Source: Meconema thalassinum (Eukaryota; Arthropoda; Insecta; Orthoptera; Tettigoniidae). Taken from it: a stretch of DNA of 64,000 bases. Both the position numbers and the translations under genes were made by a program. Under the pieces are notes generated by a model. That model searched no databases and was not told where the DNA came from. It saw only the letters and a program-made list of their open reading frames with translations. Below are positions 12,109 to 23,539 of the stretch, in pieces (position 1 is the stretch's first letter; every line of letters starts with the position of its first letter). The stretch lies in assembly GCA_946902985.2 (NCBI GenBank), contig OX336389.2:978456084-978520083 (forward strand), in the 5' to 3' direction.

Positions 12109-15100
12109 TGTACGGGAGAGATGTACCCGATACCTAGTTGAGGCTATCGGCTACGCCAGCAGACATTAAGCCGTAGTTGAGATTTTGGGAAGAGTTAAGA
12201 AAAGATAGCGCTCAGATCGAGTCAAGAGGAATGTCAGGATGACGTAGAAGGTCTAGGATCAAGAAGGCGCTGACATCTGTAAGCAGATGGAATTATGGAT
12301 GGAATTATGAAGCTTTATTAAGATCTATATGGAACATGGTATTTAAACATCTCAGAAGAGGAGATATAACATGCATTATATATGGTAATAATTTGAAGGA
12401 AGTCAGATAACCCTTAAGTTATTTTATAACTTAATAGCCGAGATGATGGGGGTTCGAGATTATATTTGTGACTTAAGACCACGGTGGTGGGGAGGACGTC
12501 ACGTGACCGCACCAGGCAGGTAAGGGTCGAGGCAGTGCAGACACTGTCAGTCTAGCTCTGTGAGCCAAGCAAGAGAGTCGAGCTGAGTAGCACACGACTA
12601 GCGCATGGTACAAGGTCGCGCAGCGAACAGAAACTGTCACGGAAAGTGAAAGCGACAGTTTCAACTTCTCCGAGCAGCGAACGGCAAGTAGGTCAGTGAG
12701 CCGGTCGGACATCCGCAGCAAACAAGCATAGGAGGCCGGGGTTTTTAAAACAGCATTGCGAGTAGTTGGAGAACTTTATTCCAAGCTGCATTTCAACGCA
12801 GAACGGCATAGTAGAGCGACATAGCGAGGCCAGCTTTAGGCGGAGATGATTATAGCATTGCAGTAAAACCGAGCGGGTTATTTCCCATTATATACGCAAG
12901 CATTATGACAGAGGCTGAATTTCATTACTACATTGAGTTAGAACGTTTATTCAGCATTTGAATTATAAAAGCAAATAGTTACGTGATACTGCAACTGTGA
13001 ACTTCAACCGAACATAGTTTTTCAATGACATTACGACTATGCATTTCATAACGCAGTCCAAGTAACATTAACAATTTTAAGCATACGGAATGTTGTAAGC
13101 AAATGCACTTAGGAACATTAGCTCGTGCATTAATGCAATTATTTCTTATGAAGTGTTATGAATTACCGAGTATGAACACAGCTACAGGGTGTTTCATAAA
13201 CTTTGACACTCTGATAAAACAATTTTATTTTCTACAAGTAAAACTTAACCGCTGTGGAAATTGAACTTTCAACACTTAAACTGAACATTGTATAGAACAG
13301 TGGCATAACGTAGAAGAGGAATATGGGGTCCGCTGTTTCTATGAACTTTTTCGTGAGGATTTGGACAATATCCGCTATGGATAACCAGAAGTTCATCATG
13401 TCGGAGTAAACGCAGACAGAGACGCGATGGCACCACAGAGCGATGGATTCGATTCCTGACGAGAAGGAGGTCCACCAGCTGATTCACTTGGGAATTCGAA
13501 GGCAATCGTCATTGCATGGATAGAATGATATTCACGCCGATCTTTCGAGAAATTCATTACATAGGGAAAATCGACGATCTTTGAAATTTAATAACAGCTG
13601 ATTATGAGAAGGTGCTGTAAGAGTTATAACTTTCTGATACGATTATTTTCATGAATACTGGGCACACATGTATATTTTTCTAATAGGAGTGATACGATTA
13701 TTTAAGACATGGTTTGACTTTATATGCTTCGAAATTTTGCTAGAATATGGCGTGACCATATGATATGGCAGGCATCATTATACGAAATTCTGACCATTGG
13801 TTGGCTTTATTAAGCAGATGTTTGGTCTTTTAGATATTTTTCCAGTAGGGATATTTTTCATAAATAGTTTTTTTTGTGTGACGAGTATTTCGAACTCGTG
13901 ATCTGCAATTGATTATCTATATTACTTCGTCAGTTCATCGCATACTAGCGAGTGTGTATTATTCATCAGTAGGGATTTTTTCCATTGGATTGTTTGGAGA
14001 TATTAAGATGTTATTCACTTTAGTGAATGAATATCGCTTTTATATGACAACTAGAGACTTGTTGATTCCTATCGGGTACATTCATGCATATAGTCTTCGA
14101 GATGGGGTCTTTCGTATTTATACGATTGTATGGTGGTTACTCATCTTACCCATCGTTTAGGGCACTATCATCTTAGTCGACGGGGCGAGGTCTTTCGTAT
14201 TTATACGATTGTACGGTGGTTACTCATCTTACTTGCCATTGAGGGACTCATTTTTATCATCCGAGTGTACTTGAGATTGTAAGAGGATCAAACAAGGAAC
14301 TACTAGTCACATATCAGTCGAAATTTTGTTAAATAAAGTACAGATAAATGTCAGCAGGGTTACATTTGTAATTCTTGTTTGCCAATCCAATATTTTGTTG
14401 CTATACTCTTTTGAGAGTACTTTCAGTTTAACAGCTGTTACAGCTGATGCTTTTGATGAATTTTATAATTGTGTTTGATACCTTTGAGAAGGATTTAAAG
14501 TAATTGAATCTTGTAAGATGAATCATTAATGGTCAGATTTATTTTAAGGCAGATCAGTATTGCAGATTTTGATATGAGAGATTATCGCACATTGGTGTTT
14601 TTCTGTGATGTGAATTATGAGAATTGTAAGAGAATTTATGCTATTTGAAAGCAGATCTTGAATTACTAAGGTAATATTTTTTTCCAATTGTTTAAGAAGT
14701 TGTCTAGATGTGATCAGAGTAATTACAGTTATTGGAGATTGTGTGCGTTGATAATTTGAAGCCAGTTATATATATTTTGTAGATCATGCAACATGGTTAA
14801 GTGAAGTTTGTGATAGGCATTTTGTGGAAGTTGCCAAGTGATAGTTGCAATGTTGCAAATGTATTTTGAAGCAGACATGAGGTTGTCGAACCCAGTCTAG
14901 CGTAATTGTTGAGAGTCATGCTGTATGTGCTGAATATTTATGGAGTTTTGTGGAATAATTGTTGTATTCAAATGTGATATTTGAAGAATTCAGGATATAT
15001 AATGTCGTTGTGGATAGTCAGATCCAACGTGATGTCGTGAAGGCAATAATATTTTTTGGCATGAAAATTTAATACGAGATATAACTTGGAAGTGATAAAA

Positions 15101-16561
15101 CTGTAAGACAACGTTCTATAAACCATATTAAACAATTTGTTAGGAAATTAAACAAATAAATAAAGTTGATAATACAAGATTTTCTGAGAATAATAATTAA
15201 TGAAATAATAATCTGAAAATTAAGCATATTAACGATCTGACCTAATGAAATAAAAATCAGAACGACTAGATGAGATAATAAGAATCTAAATAACCAGAAG
15301 TGTAAAATTTAAATAAATTTATAAATTAAATTTTGGAATAAATCAATGAATTAAATAAATGGATGAATTAAAGATTGGATAAATAAACTGATTTAAATAA
15401 ATTAATAGATGATTGGATAGATGATGAATAACTGAATTAGAAGGTGATAATTAGTTAAAGAAGCTGATGATTAACGAATTTATATGGAATTAAATAAATT
15501 TAATTGAGATATAATTTGAGGAATTGCAACTTGAGTTGAGGAATTAAACAGTTTGTATTGATGATTTAAGACGATTTAATCTGAGGAAGATGATAAAATA
15601 AGATTGTGTGAATAATTAGAAAGCATAATGAAGTGATGATAATAATTTTCATTTAAATGATTTAATGGTGATGAGTTGATGATTCTGACAGGAATATGTT
15701 GAATTTTGAAATGAGAATTAATGTGAGAAATATTTAATTTTGATGATGATGATAATGATGACCAATGAGCCGTGAATTTTCTGTAATTCACAAACAAGTA
15801 ATTATGAATGACAATGTAAATAGTGTAAATTAATTATTCGATGTTTAGGAGCATTTTACTAACGTGTTCAACATTTAAATTATGCCATGCAAGCCATAAA
15901 TTGCGTGATATTTAAAATATGTGATTATATTATGTGTATGTTTAGACAGATTAATAATTTTTTCAAATCCACATTTATGATGTTAAATTAAAGAGAAATT
16001 AGGTCTCAGGTATCACAAATGTCAGTGACGAAAGACATAGTGCTACAGTGATCCTGAGAACCCAAGAGAACTTTAGAGATTTTTCTGTTTTATGTGGATG
16101 AAATATTTTTGATTAGAAAGGAGATGGTTCGATTTTTGGACAATGACAATTTAACGTTGGCATTCGACCATACTCTCAGGTAGGAGGAATATTTAAAATG
16201 TCTGTCAGACTATCAAAGTGAAATAAATTTGTTTTTATCTTAGTTGTGATCTGATGATGGTGTGATTTTCCTTTTTCTTTCCTTGTCTTGAGTAAGGCTT
16301 AACCGGAAAGGAGGTGGTTTGCTAGGAATTCAGTTGATGGCGCCCATTTATATTTGCATTTATTTTTTATTAAACTTAAGTCCGTAACGACCCTAGAGAT
16401 ACTTTGTCTCGTGTTACCCACTGCTTTTTCGATAACTCAGCTGAATTTCCGACACATTCCTTATTTGACTAGAGGTTCATTTAACTCCGCTCTGTCCTGG
16501 AACTCCAGGAATGCGATGTAATAGCAGATGGGTCATCGCATCCCCAGGACGAACGCGTACA
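12109..16561 (+). repeat. 3' long terminal repeat, 4453 bp
   Basis: A near-identical copy of 1518-5965, starting TGTACGGG and ending CGCGTACA. Differences include small indels in T-runs and scattered substitutions. The candidate TATA (about 12424) and splice donor (12520) are retained. The right edge abuts hAT-like coding sequence. Confidence 0.9.
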
Positions 16562-17021
16562 CTACATAACGTCCCTCTGAATCTGTGGTCTCGTCAATCG
16601 ATGCGTAATTTTTCCCCCCAATCACACATTCACGTATTCGGTTTAACGTGTCTTCGTAACGTTTTGATAGGTCGTTTTTACGCATTTTCGATTCGTCTGG
16701 AATAGTATGACCAGTGTGGCGTTCGAGGAAATCACTGAATTTAAGATTGCTTAGTTTTCCTAGTGGACTATTAGCACTAACAAACACGTCACATAATTCT
16801 TTATAAAAGGAAGATGACTTGTTATTTGATGTCGAAGCAGTTTCCTTTAACAGTAATTGAGACACTTTCCTTTTTTCCACATTTTCAAGACCTCGCAAAT
16901 GTTTATCGCGCCCGGGATATTGTACGGTGAACCGTTTATCTGCAGCGACTTTATTTTCGCACACTTTACAGAACAAAATTGTTCCATCAATTGAGAATAT
17001 GATTTCACCGAAATCTAACAC
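16562..17021 (-). pseudogene. Amino-terminal part of a hAT/BED-type transposase, cut by the LTR element
   Basis: Read on the minus strand, the frame contains a CKVCENK...H stretch like a BED zinc finger, then FVSANSPLGKLSNLKFSDFLERH and IPDESKMRK, and SIDETTDSEGRYV. This pattern is familiar from hAT-derived, CGGBP1-like insect proteins. The frame ends where the retrotransposon LTR begins (16561), so the LTR array inserted into this gene. There is no ATG at its apparent start; an upstream MPKRK on the same strand is followed by a stop, so the gene was already decayed or is spliced. The remainder would be left of the window. Confidence 0.7.
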
Positions 17022-18024
17022 ACACTGTTTTAAACAGCTTGCAGTTGACTACTTTCGTTTCGGCATTTCAATTGCACTGCACAACAAAACGTCATACATC
17101 TACAACACAAACACACCTTAAAATACCTATAGTTGCCGTGTAACTGAGTGAACGATCAGAGGCCAGAGCTGCGTCAGAGCTGTCAACACTTCTAATAAAG
17201 AAAAACTCGACACAAACCACATGGCGCTGAGGGGATTAGCCCGTTTCTTTACTCAGACTGACGCAATACTCACGTGCACGTGAAGAAATCGGTGACGCAA
17301 TCTGTACACACAAATGCATCGTCAAGAAAAATTAAATCAGCTGCGTAGATAAGAAACGGGTAATGCATACAGGCGAGCACTGCAGAACTACAGTATATGG
17401 GTTAGTCCAAGAATGTTAACACTGACATGTTTAGAAATACAGATACTAAAAACATAACTTTAAACCTATAAACGTGAAACACATGAAAAATTACCTACAA
17501 TGCACCTAAATGTTAGAAAATGACTTAATTCTGGAAAATGTAGCAAAAATGCATTTTGATGACTTAAAAAAAACATATATCTAACATATTTATTGTATAC
17601 ACTTAATTACCACTAAGCATCGTCTCCGTGTTATCAGAAAAAAGATGACTTTTCATCAAAATCCGGGCCCTAGTTATAAATATACCCATACATTTAGAAG
17701 AAAGTAGGCTATATGTTCTTTGCTGAACATCTTGTTTTGGTTTTGCGTGGTTTCTCACGTTAACAGAAATGCGTGGCCCCATATTTGAGTATAAGATTTT
17801 AAGATGGAAGACCGTGTTGCCCATCACGGTTCCAGAGGCTTGAAGGTCCTGATTTCGAACATCAGGAAACTCAGTGGTCAGATTCAGAACTGAGCGAAAG
17901 TGATGTCGATTTTTGATAATATCTTAGGTACCACACTTGGTATAAACTGATTTCCTTTGATTTAAAATATACAGAATAGAACACATCTTCTCCGGAGACT
18001 TGAGAAATCTTACCGGCATATATA
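17022..18024. other. Unannotated spacer with a short inverted repeat
   Basis: No gene is recognised. CCCGTTTCTT with flanking TTA (17237-17249) is matched in reverse by AAGAAACGGGTAA (17351-17363), bounding about 130 bp that could be a tiny MITE. A possible acidic mini-frame near 17830-17915 was not identified. Confidence 0.35.
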
Positions 18025-18893
18025 AGGTGCGTTCAAAAAGTAACGAGCCGGAGGCTGGAATGCGCAAACCGGTGACGACATCGGCTAATCGTGGCGTGTG
18101 TAACGAGGTGTGGTTCTGACCAGAGCGCGGAAGGTCACAGCCCGTCGCTAGAGGGCACGCGTGCACGTCACGTGACGATACAAAGCGAGCAGCAGCATGC
18201 ATCAATCGTCCAACGCTGCCAGGCGCACTGCAAACAGTGACATGGAGGCGTCAACCGAAGAGCAAAGAGGTGTTGTTCGGTTTCTGACAGCGGAAGGTGT
18301 AGGGGGAACCGACATTCATCGCCGAATGTCACAAGTGTACGGCGAACACTGTATGTCCCTTGCAAGGGTCAAGGCGTGGCACAAGCGCTTCAGGGAAGGA
18401 CGGGTGTCGTTAGCCGATGATGCCCCGTCTGGCCCTCCCCCCCCCCCCCGTGCATTACCGATGACAACATCCAGCTGGTTGATGCACTCATTACCCAGGA
18501 CCGCCGAGTGACAGTGAACGCCATAGCCGCCGTGGTCGTTCCACGACAATGCACGACCTCATACGGCCAACACAGTCGCGGCACTCCTACAGAAATTCAA
18601 ATGGGAGGTTCTCGGGCACCCTCCATACAGTCCAGACCTCTCTCCCTGTGATTGCACCATGTTTGGTCCCCTGAAAAGGGCTCTGCGGGGCCAATGATTC
18701 ACCTTGGACGCCAACGTCCAGCTGTACGTGCGGAACTGGTTCACATCGCAGCCCAGGGAATTTTATGAGACAGCCATTCACCGCCTCGTGTCACAGTGGC
18801 ACAAGTGCCTCAACAGCCAGGGCCAATACTTCTAACATACAGGTACAGGTTTCTGTAATTATGCCTCCGGCTCGTTACTTTTTGAACGCACCT
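18025..18893 (+). mobile_element. Internally deleted mariner element
   Basis: The ends are inverted repeats of about 31 bp starting AGGTGCGTTCAAAAAGTAAC and are flanked by TA (18023-18024, 18894-18895), the mariner target site. The 869 bp length is shorter than a full mariner (about 1.3 kb), owing to an internal coding deletion. The near-perfect ends mean it could still be moved by a transposase made elsewhere. Confidence 0.92.
18197..18835 (+). pseudogene. Mariner transposase remnant
   Basis: The N-terminal HTH domain is clear (EEQRGVVRFLTAEG, SLARVKAWHKRFREG), with an ATG at 18197 or 18242. A C-run at 18438-18452 shifts the frame. At about 18536 the first catalytic Asp region is deleted and the sequence jumps to HDNARPHTAN (second Asp) and HPPYSPDLSPCD (third). 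A nonsense TGA follows in the C-terminal part. The normal C-terminus (CLNSQGQYF) is present. It is inactive. Confidence 0.9.
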
Positions 18894-18895
18894 TA

Positions 18896-19320
18896 TATAT
18901 AAAAAGAAAGCTTTTTTCGGAATTTCTACGGAAATGAGCATTATTAATGCGTTTCAGACTGTTTTATGACGGATGCGCGCAAAAATATTTTCTTTGTGGA
19001 CAACTTGGTTACCTTATAACTCGAGAACGGCTGGGTGGATCAACATAAAATTTGGTACAGATATCCACCAGAGGCACGACACCAATCATTGATGTAAATC
19101 TTCTCCGTACCTCTCTTAAAAGGGGGGCCTGCCCACTTAAAATACATGCTGAAATAGGCGTAGAAGGGCGAGACAAAGCTCATTTTCAGCCCCTCAATGT
19201 GAGAATCAAGACTGTGCATCGCGGAGAATTCCTTAGCTTAAGGGAATGCTAAAAGTAAAATATGTTTTGACGGTGTGATACCAATAGCAAGAAAGAAGAA
19301 TACGGAAATAAATAAAATGT
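18896..19320. other. Spacer without recognised gene
   Basis: The stretch around 19018-19080 resembles moderately repeated insect sequence but no ends or coding signals can be defined. Confidence 0.3.
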
Positions 19321-19403
19321 AACGGAGGTGGGATTCGAACTCCTTCGACGATGCATAATTATACCTAATAGTCTGGAACGTTATCGCCTAGACCACCGAA
19401 GCA
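19321..19403 (-). repeat. tRNA-like sequence, probably SINE head or tRNA pseudogene
   Basis: On the minus strand a box A-like GGTGGTCTAGGCG and a box B-like GAGTTCGAATCCC are spaced as in a tRNA with a long variable arm. The acceptor and D stems do not pair properly, so a working tRNA is unlikely. Confidence 0.5.
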
Positions 19404-19754
19404 TTGGAAAGGAAACGCAATATTAAGCTACATAAACAACATACACATTCAACTGTCAGTTTAAGTTCTTCAACATTACTCTTCTTTTATAATTCTATTC
19501 CAGAATATATATCGTGGAAACAGCAAAGAAAATATTCCCCTCATTTATAATTCTTATAAATAACTATCACATGAAAACGTGCCATGTCTTAGTGTTTTAA
19601 ATATATAGATGCAATGGTGCTGCCATCTGTTGACAGTTACTGGAACTGATCATAGTTATTGAAAGTGCTGTGTGGGGCCAAGAGGAACCGTTGTCCGAAT
19701 TATGACAAACTCCTTTACTCTGGTCACTCAAGGATTGTATTTGGTGTTTTATGA

Positions 19755-20962
19755 AGCCCATTTCTGTTGGGAGCTGTAATCCAGCATCGTCTTCAGGGAG
19801 CTGTCTGGGATTGTGAATCCTCAAAGACAGCTTACTTAAGTAACACAGTCCGGACATTGATGACAAGTTTCTATGTGGACAACTCTGTGGCAAGTGTCAG
19901 CGATGAACATGAACTACAAAGTTTCATTCTGGAAGCCCAGGATCTAATGGCTGTTAGAAAATTTGATTTTGAGTTTTTTTTTTTTTTTTAGCGTATGGCT
20001 TTTAGTGCCGGGAGTGTCCGAGGACATGTTCGGCTCGCCAGTTTCGTAGCTGCTTCGAGACGGACACCCAATGGGTGAGCTACAAGTACCGTTGGGGAGG
20101 GAAGGAGGGAAGTTGGATTGTAAGGACGAGGAGTTGGAAGGTAGCGGCTGTGGCCTATAGTTAGGGACCAACCCCGGCATTTGCCTGGAAGGAAGATGGG
20201 AAACCACAGAAGACCATCTTCAAGGTTGCCGGCGGGGGGATTCGAACCTCCTCGCCTCCCGGATGTGAGCGACTGCCATCAGTCATGCCGTAACCACCAC
20301 GGCTAACTCACCCGGTTTGATTTTGAGGTGATGGGAGTATACGATACCCACAGAGAATTTAGCAGTGAGCGCGGTTGAACATCGCATGTTTTAGAACTTA
20401 CTTGGAATGGTTGTGCAGATAAATCCTGATTATATTAAGGATATTCACAGAAGTTGTAGCCAAAAGAGTGATTCTTTCTGTTGCTGAGCGTGTATATGAT
20501 CCAATAGGATTTTCATGTCCAATATCTCTATGTCCCAAGATCGTATTGCAACAAACTTGGGATGGTGAGGTTGATGAACATACCAAACAAAAATTTAAAA
20601 ACTGGCTCAAAGAATTAAATTACCTGTATGTAGCTTGTGTTAACGTTCCTAGATGGATAACAGGTAGGATTGGACATATTGGTGCATGTAGTGTGCATAC
20701 GTTTTGTAATGCTAGTCAGGCAGCAGCAATATTTATTTGTGTTGAATCAAGTGTTGGATTAGCTATACATTTGGAGCAAGCCAAATCTCGGGTGGCACCT
20801 GTAAATAGAATGACTGTTCCCCGACTTGAGTTGCTAGCTGCTATGATAGGGACTAGGTTATATGCTTTTGTGGTGAAGGGCATTTCAATCCCAGACACGA
20901 CTGATCATTATTGGAGTGAATCCTCCACTGTCTTATCTTGGATTCATAGAAATGAAGAGTAG
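19755..20962 (+). pseudogene. BEL/Pao pol fragment split by a SINE
   Basis: The first part (19755-19973) encodes LLGAVIQH, TSFYVDNSVASV (RT catalytic region of Pao type) and ILEAQDLM. The second part (20328-20962) encodes VAERVYDPIGF, PKIVLQQTWDG, FCNASQAAA, QAKSRVAPVNRMTVPRLELL and YWSESSTVLSWI, the usual RT-RNase H stretch of BEL/Pao elements. Frameshifts and stops are present apart from the SINE. No LTRs were recognised. Confidence 0.88.
19974..20315 (-). mobile_element. tRNA-derived SINE with 12-bp target duplication
   Basis: Minus-strand SINE of 342 bp. The head has box A-like GAGTTAGCCGTGG and box B GGTTCGAATCC (20315 side), and the 3' end is an A-tail seen as the T-run at 19974-19990. 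It is flanked by TTTGATTTTGAG at 19962-19973 and 20316-20327, a perfect 12-bp duplication, as expected for LINE-driven insertion. Confidence 0.93.
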
Positions 20963-21541
20963 GGAGGCTTTATCTACAATCAAGACACTTTTAAGAGCAA
21001 GGCCCTCACTAAGGGTGACGCAACGGTAACGTTCTTGCCTTCTGGGCCCAAGGTTGCGGGATATGATCTCGGCGCAGTCAGTTGTCATTGAGACCGACTT
21101 CCCTTCCGTCAAGCGCCTGGAAAAGGTGCGGGCCGACACAGTAGTAATGATGGTGCCACCCTTCTCTGGAAGTCAGGCACCAAAGCAGCTGGATCTTCAC
21201 GTTCTTCTCAGATGATTCGACTTTTGTCACTCCTGTCGGTCCGTCGAGGACGTCCTGAGCTAGCCACGCATGTGCGCACCCTCACTGGTCCCAACACACC
21301 CTTCCAGTCTGGTTATAACGGTCTATCTGGTGGGCGATTCGCCGATACAACCATCCAGCCTCATGCAGTCGAATAGTATGTCCTCTCTCCAGCTCTGTTA
21401 AATGTGTAGGCCTAAATGTAATTCGAATGCACCGTGTAGGCATCCCCAATGGTCAATTAGGTTTGCGCAACCGGAAACAACAGCCCACTATGTTTCACCA
21501 GAGATTAGATGGGGTCTCTGGTCTAAATCAAGAATGGAGTA
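20963..21541 (+). repeat. tRNA-like repeat and flanking spacer
   Basis: GGTGACGCAACGGTAACG followed by GGTTGCGGGATATGATCTC resembles degenerate tRNA boxes A and B, suggesting an old SINE. No tail or duplication could be defined. No gene is seen. Confidence 0.35.
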
Positions 21542-22682
21542 CAGCGAAACCTTTCTTACCGGACGATTTTCTAGGTCCGTGACCAAACCCCTATTAAGTA
21601 TAATAGTAATTAATCTCTCTTATGCGGACACTTGCTATTACGGACAGGGATACCCCGGCCGCATTAAAAGAAATCAACCAAAATCTCTTAGCGGACACTT
21701 GTTTTGAAAAGAAATCGCATCTCAGTAGGTCTATTGGTCTTATATGAACACTCTGTTGTGTTAATGTACCTTTGACACATCCTGGGCTTCCTGGAAGCCA
21801 GTTAGCGCTGACGTTCCCATCCTCTATCTTCTGCACTGCTCCAAAAATAAACCTAGGCCTAACGGTATCGCTTTCATTGTTCTCTTGAACTAGAAATGTT
21901 CGGGATAAGGGAATTCATACTTTTACGGTCAGTTTTACCGTGAAACTTCTGAAATCTATTTTAGGACCTGTGCGTTACAGTAGCAAGTGAGTGCATTTGA
22001 AATGGTTCCTCGTAAAAGTTTAACTTTAAAAGAGAAAGTAGACATCGTAGATTATCACAAACGTGAGAAATGTGGTGTACGGAAACCATGTAAAGTGTTT
22101 AAGATTGGAAAAACACAGTCAGCAGAAATTGTGAAAAAACAAGAAGAGATAATTAAGGTATGGCGTCTTAATGGTAATGAGCTGCAAATTAGACAGTTTC
22201 AAAGTTGTAACGGTGCTGTTATTGATAAGTCAGTGATGGGGTGGTTCAGCAAAATGAGAAGTCAGAACGTCCTTATGTCCGGACCAATGATACAAGCCAA
22301 AGCATTGGATTTCGCGGCAGAATTAGGTATCCGAGATTTCAAAGCCTCAAACGGCTGGCTCGAGAATTTCAGAAAGGGCCACGATATAAAATTCAGGGCA
22401 ATTTGCGGAGAATCCTCCACTGTTGATATGGACAATGTTTCAAGCTGGGAAGAAAATTTGCATTCCATCATTGACGGCTCTTCGCCAGAAAACATTTTAA
22501 ATGCGGACGAAAATGGACTGTTTTACCGCGCGTATCCCTAAGTTTTCATGTTAGTAGACATACTGCACAAGAGCATGTGCCAAATTGCAATCATATTCTC
22601 TGACCCTCTCTATAGTGGACACCCCTCTTTAGCGGGCAGTATTTACGGTCCCAAAGGTGTCCGTTATAGAGAGGTTTCACTG
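21542..22682 (+). mobile_element. Tigger/pogo-type DNA transposon derivative
   Basis: The left end CAGCGAAACCTTTCTTACCG and right end TAGAGAGGTTTCACTG are inverted repeats, bounded by TA at 21540-21541 and 22683-22684. The element is 1141 bp, so most of the catalytic domain is missing from its single coding frame. Confidence 0.88.
22002..22541 (+). pseudogene. Truncated pogo/Tigger transposase (CENP-B-like DNA-binding part)
   Basis: From ATG 22002: an N-terminal HTH (LTLKEKVDIVDYH, FKIGKTQSAEIVKK), then a CENP-B-type second HTH (KALDFAAELG, FKASNGWLENFRKGHDI), then the start of the DDE domain (ILNADENGLFYR, first Asp). The frame stops right after this motif and the sequence passes to the right terminal region, so the rest of the DDE domain is deleted. 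The surviving part could still bind DNA. A single 180-codon frame this intact in an old element is notable but may be chance. Confidence 0.85.
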
Positions 22683-22878
22683 TATTCGCAACAACTTCTT
22701 GAATAGTTCAAGTTGTTATTATTTCATATTAAGTTAGAATAATTTCGAATGGGTTAAAATGTCAAACGTTTGAGAAAAAGATATTGAATAAAAGTTAGTT
22801 ATAGCCCATGTGTACACCTTGCAGACTAATACACATTTATGGACAACACAGTTACAATTGTAATATCCTATTACAATA

Positions 22879-23537
22879 CAGTGAGAGCCTTCCCTATAGA
22901 ACGGGACCTCGCTGTCGCCGTGTGACAGCTAGGCCACTGTGTATTGCAGCGTATCGAGCAAGACACTGGCTCCAGCAGCAGCATAGCACCCAAGTAGTTT
23001 AACACATTTACACTTTTAATGTATTTAGAGTTTCAGAGTAGTTGCTGGAAATGCCATCCTTAATTTTCTAAACACACGTTAAACCAACGTAGGAAGTTTT
23101 AGTACACTCGCTGTAATTCATCCTCACTGAGATTTCGTATCTGTGCAGTTATTTCGTTCTTGAGAGCCTCCAGAGTACACATTTTGTTTGAGATTCCCCC
23201 ATAAGTAAAAATCGCACGGCGCTAAAACGTATGAACACATTTTCTGAAAAACTACTTCTTGAGAAGATAAGTTTCCACTAGGAAATTTTAATGTTAAGTT
23301 CCATACCTAACCATGTTCACGGGATACTAGATAGCCTACAATACTTCACCACAAGTCGTATTTATCTCAATTAATGTATCTTGCCAGCTCTGTATGTAAC
23401 AAATGCAATGCCAACATTCGGGGCTTCCAGTCCTGCTCTTGTGTTATCGGCAAATGCTAGTCATCTAGCGCTGACTAATCACTCTCCGCCCGTCACACGG
23501 GTCGGCAAAGCTCCATCTATAGGGAAGGCTCTTACTG
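22879..23537. mobile_element. MITE-like element with 21-bp inverted ends
   Basis: CAGTGAGAGCCTTCCCTATAG at the left (22879-22899) matches the reverse of the right end with one difference. TA lies at both flanks (22877-22878, 23538-23539). At 659 bp it has no full transposase. The middle holds a transposase C-terminal remnant on the minus strand (23038-23228). Confidence 0.85.
23038..23228 (-). pseudogene. C-terminal remnant of an IS630/mariner-like transposase
   Basis: Minus-strand translation gives APCDFYLWGNLKQNVYS, then after a frameshift LKNEITAQIRNLSEDELQRVY, a stop, and NFLRWFNVC..HFQQLL. This is the familiar end of insect DDE_3 transposases, with the third catalytic Asp in APCDF. It is broken by stops and shifts. 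Confidence 0.65.
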
Positions 23538-23539
23538 TA

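Larger units (their letters stand above)
1518..16561 (+). mobile_element. Complete gypsy-type LTR retrotransposon with 4.45 kb LTRs
   Basis: The order is LTR (1518-5965), leader, gag (to 8776), pol (to 12021), polypurine tract, LTR (12109-16561), 15,044 bp in all. The two LTRs differ at only about 35-40 positions by eye, so the insertion is recent. Both coding frames are open. No env-like frame follows pol: the polypurine tract starts 76 bp after the pol stop. The left flank is the pol of another copy. The right flank is a hAT-like gene, so the target duplication of the array cannot be tested inside the window. The internal order PR-RT-RH-IN places it in Ty3/gypsy; the clade is undetermined. 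Confidence 0.92.

Noticed and set aside
16533..16561. Continuation of the hAT-like frame into the LTR
   Set aside because: The last codons (16533-16561) are LTR sequence read through by chance; real homology stops at 16562.
17603..17920. Possible piggyBac-type N-terminus (acidic SDSELSESDVD near 17880)
   Set aside because: Too short, followed by a stop, and no further transposase motif or TTAA-flanked end was found.
19321..19403. Functional tRNA gene
   Set aside because: Boxes A and B are present but acceptor and D stems do not pair, so it is treated as a SINE head or pseudogene.
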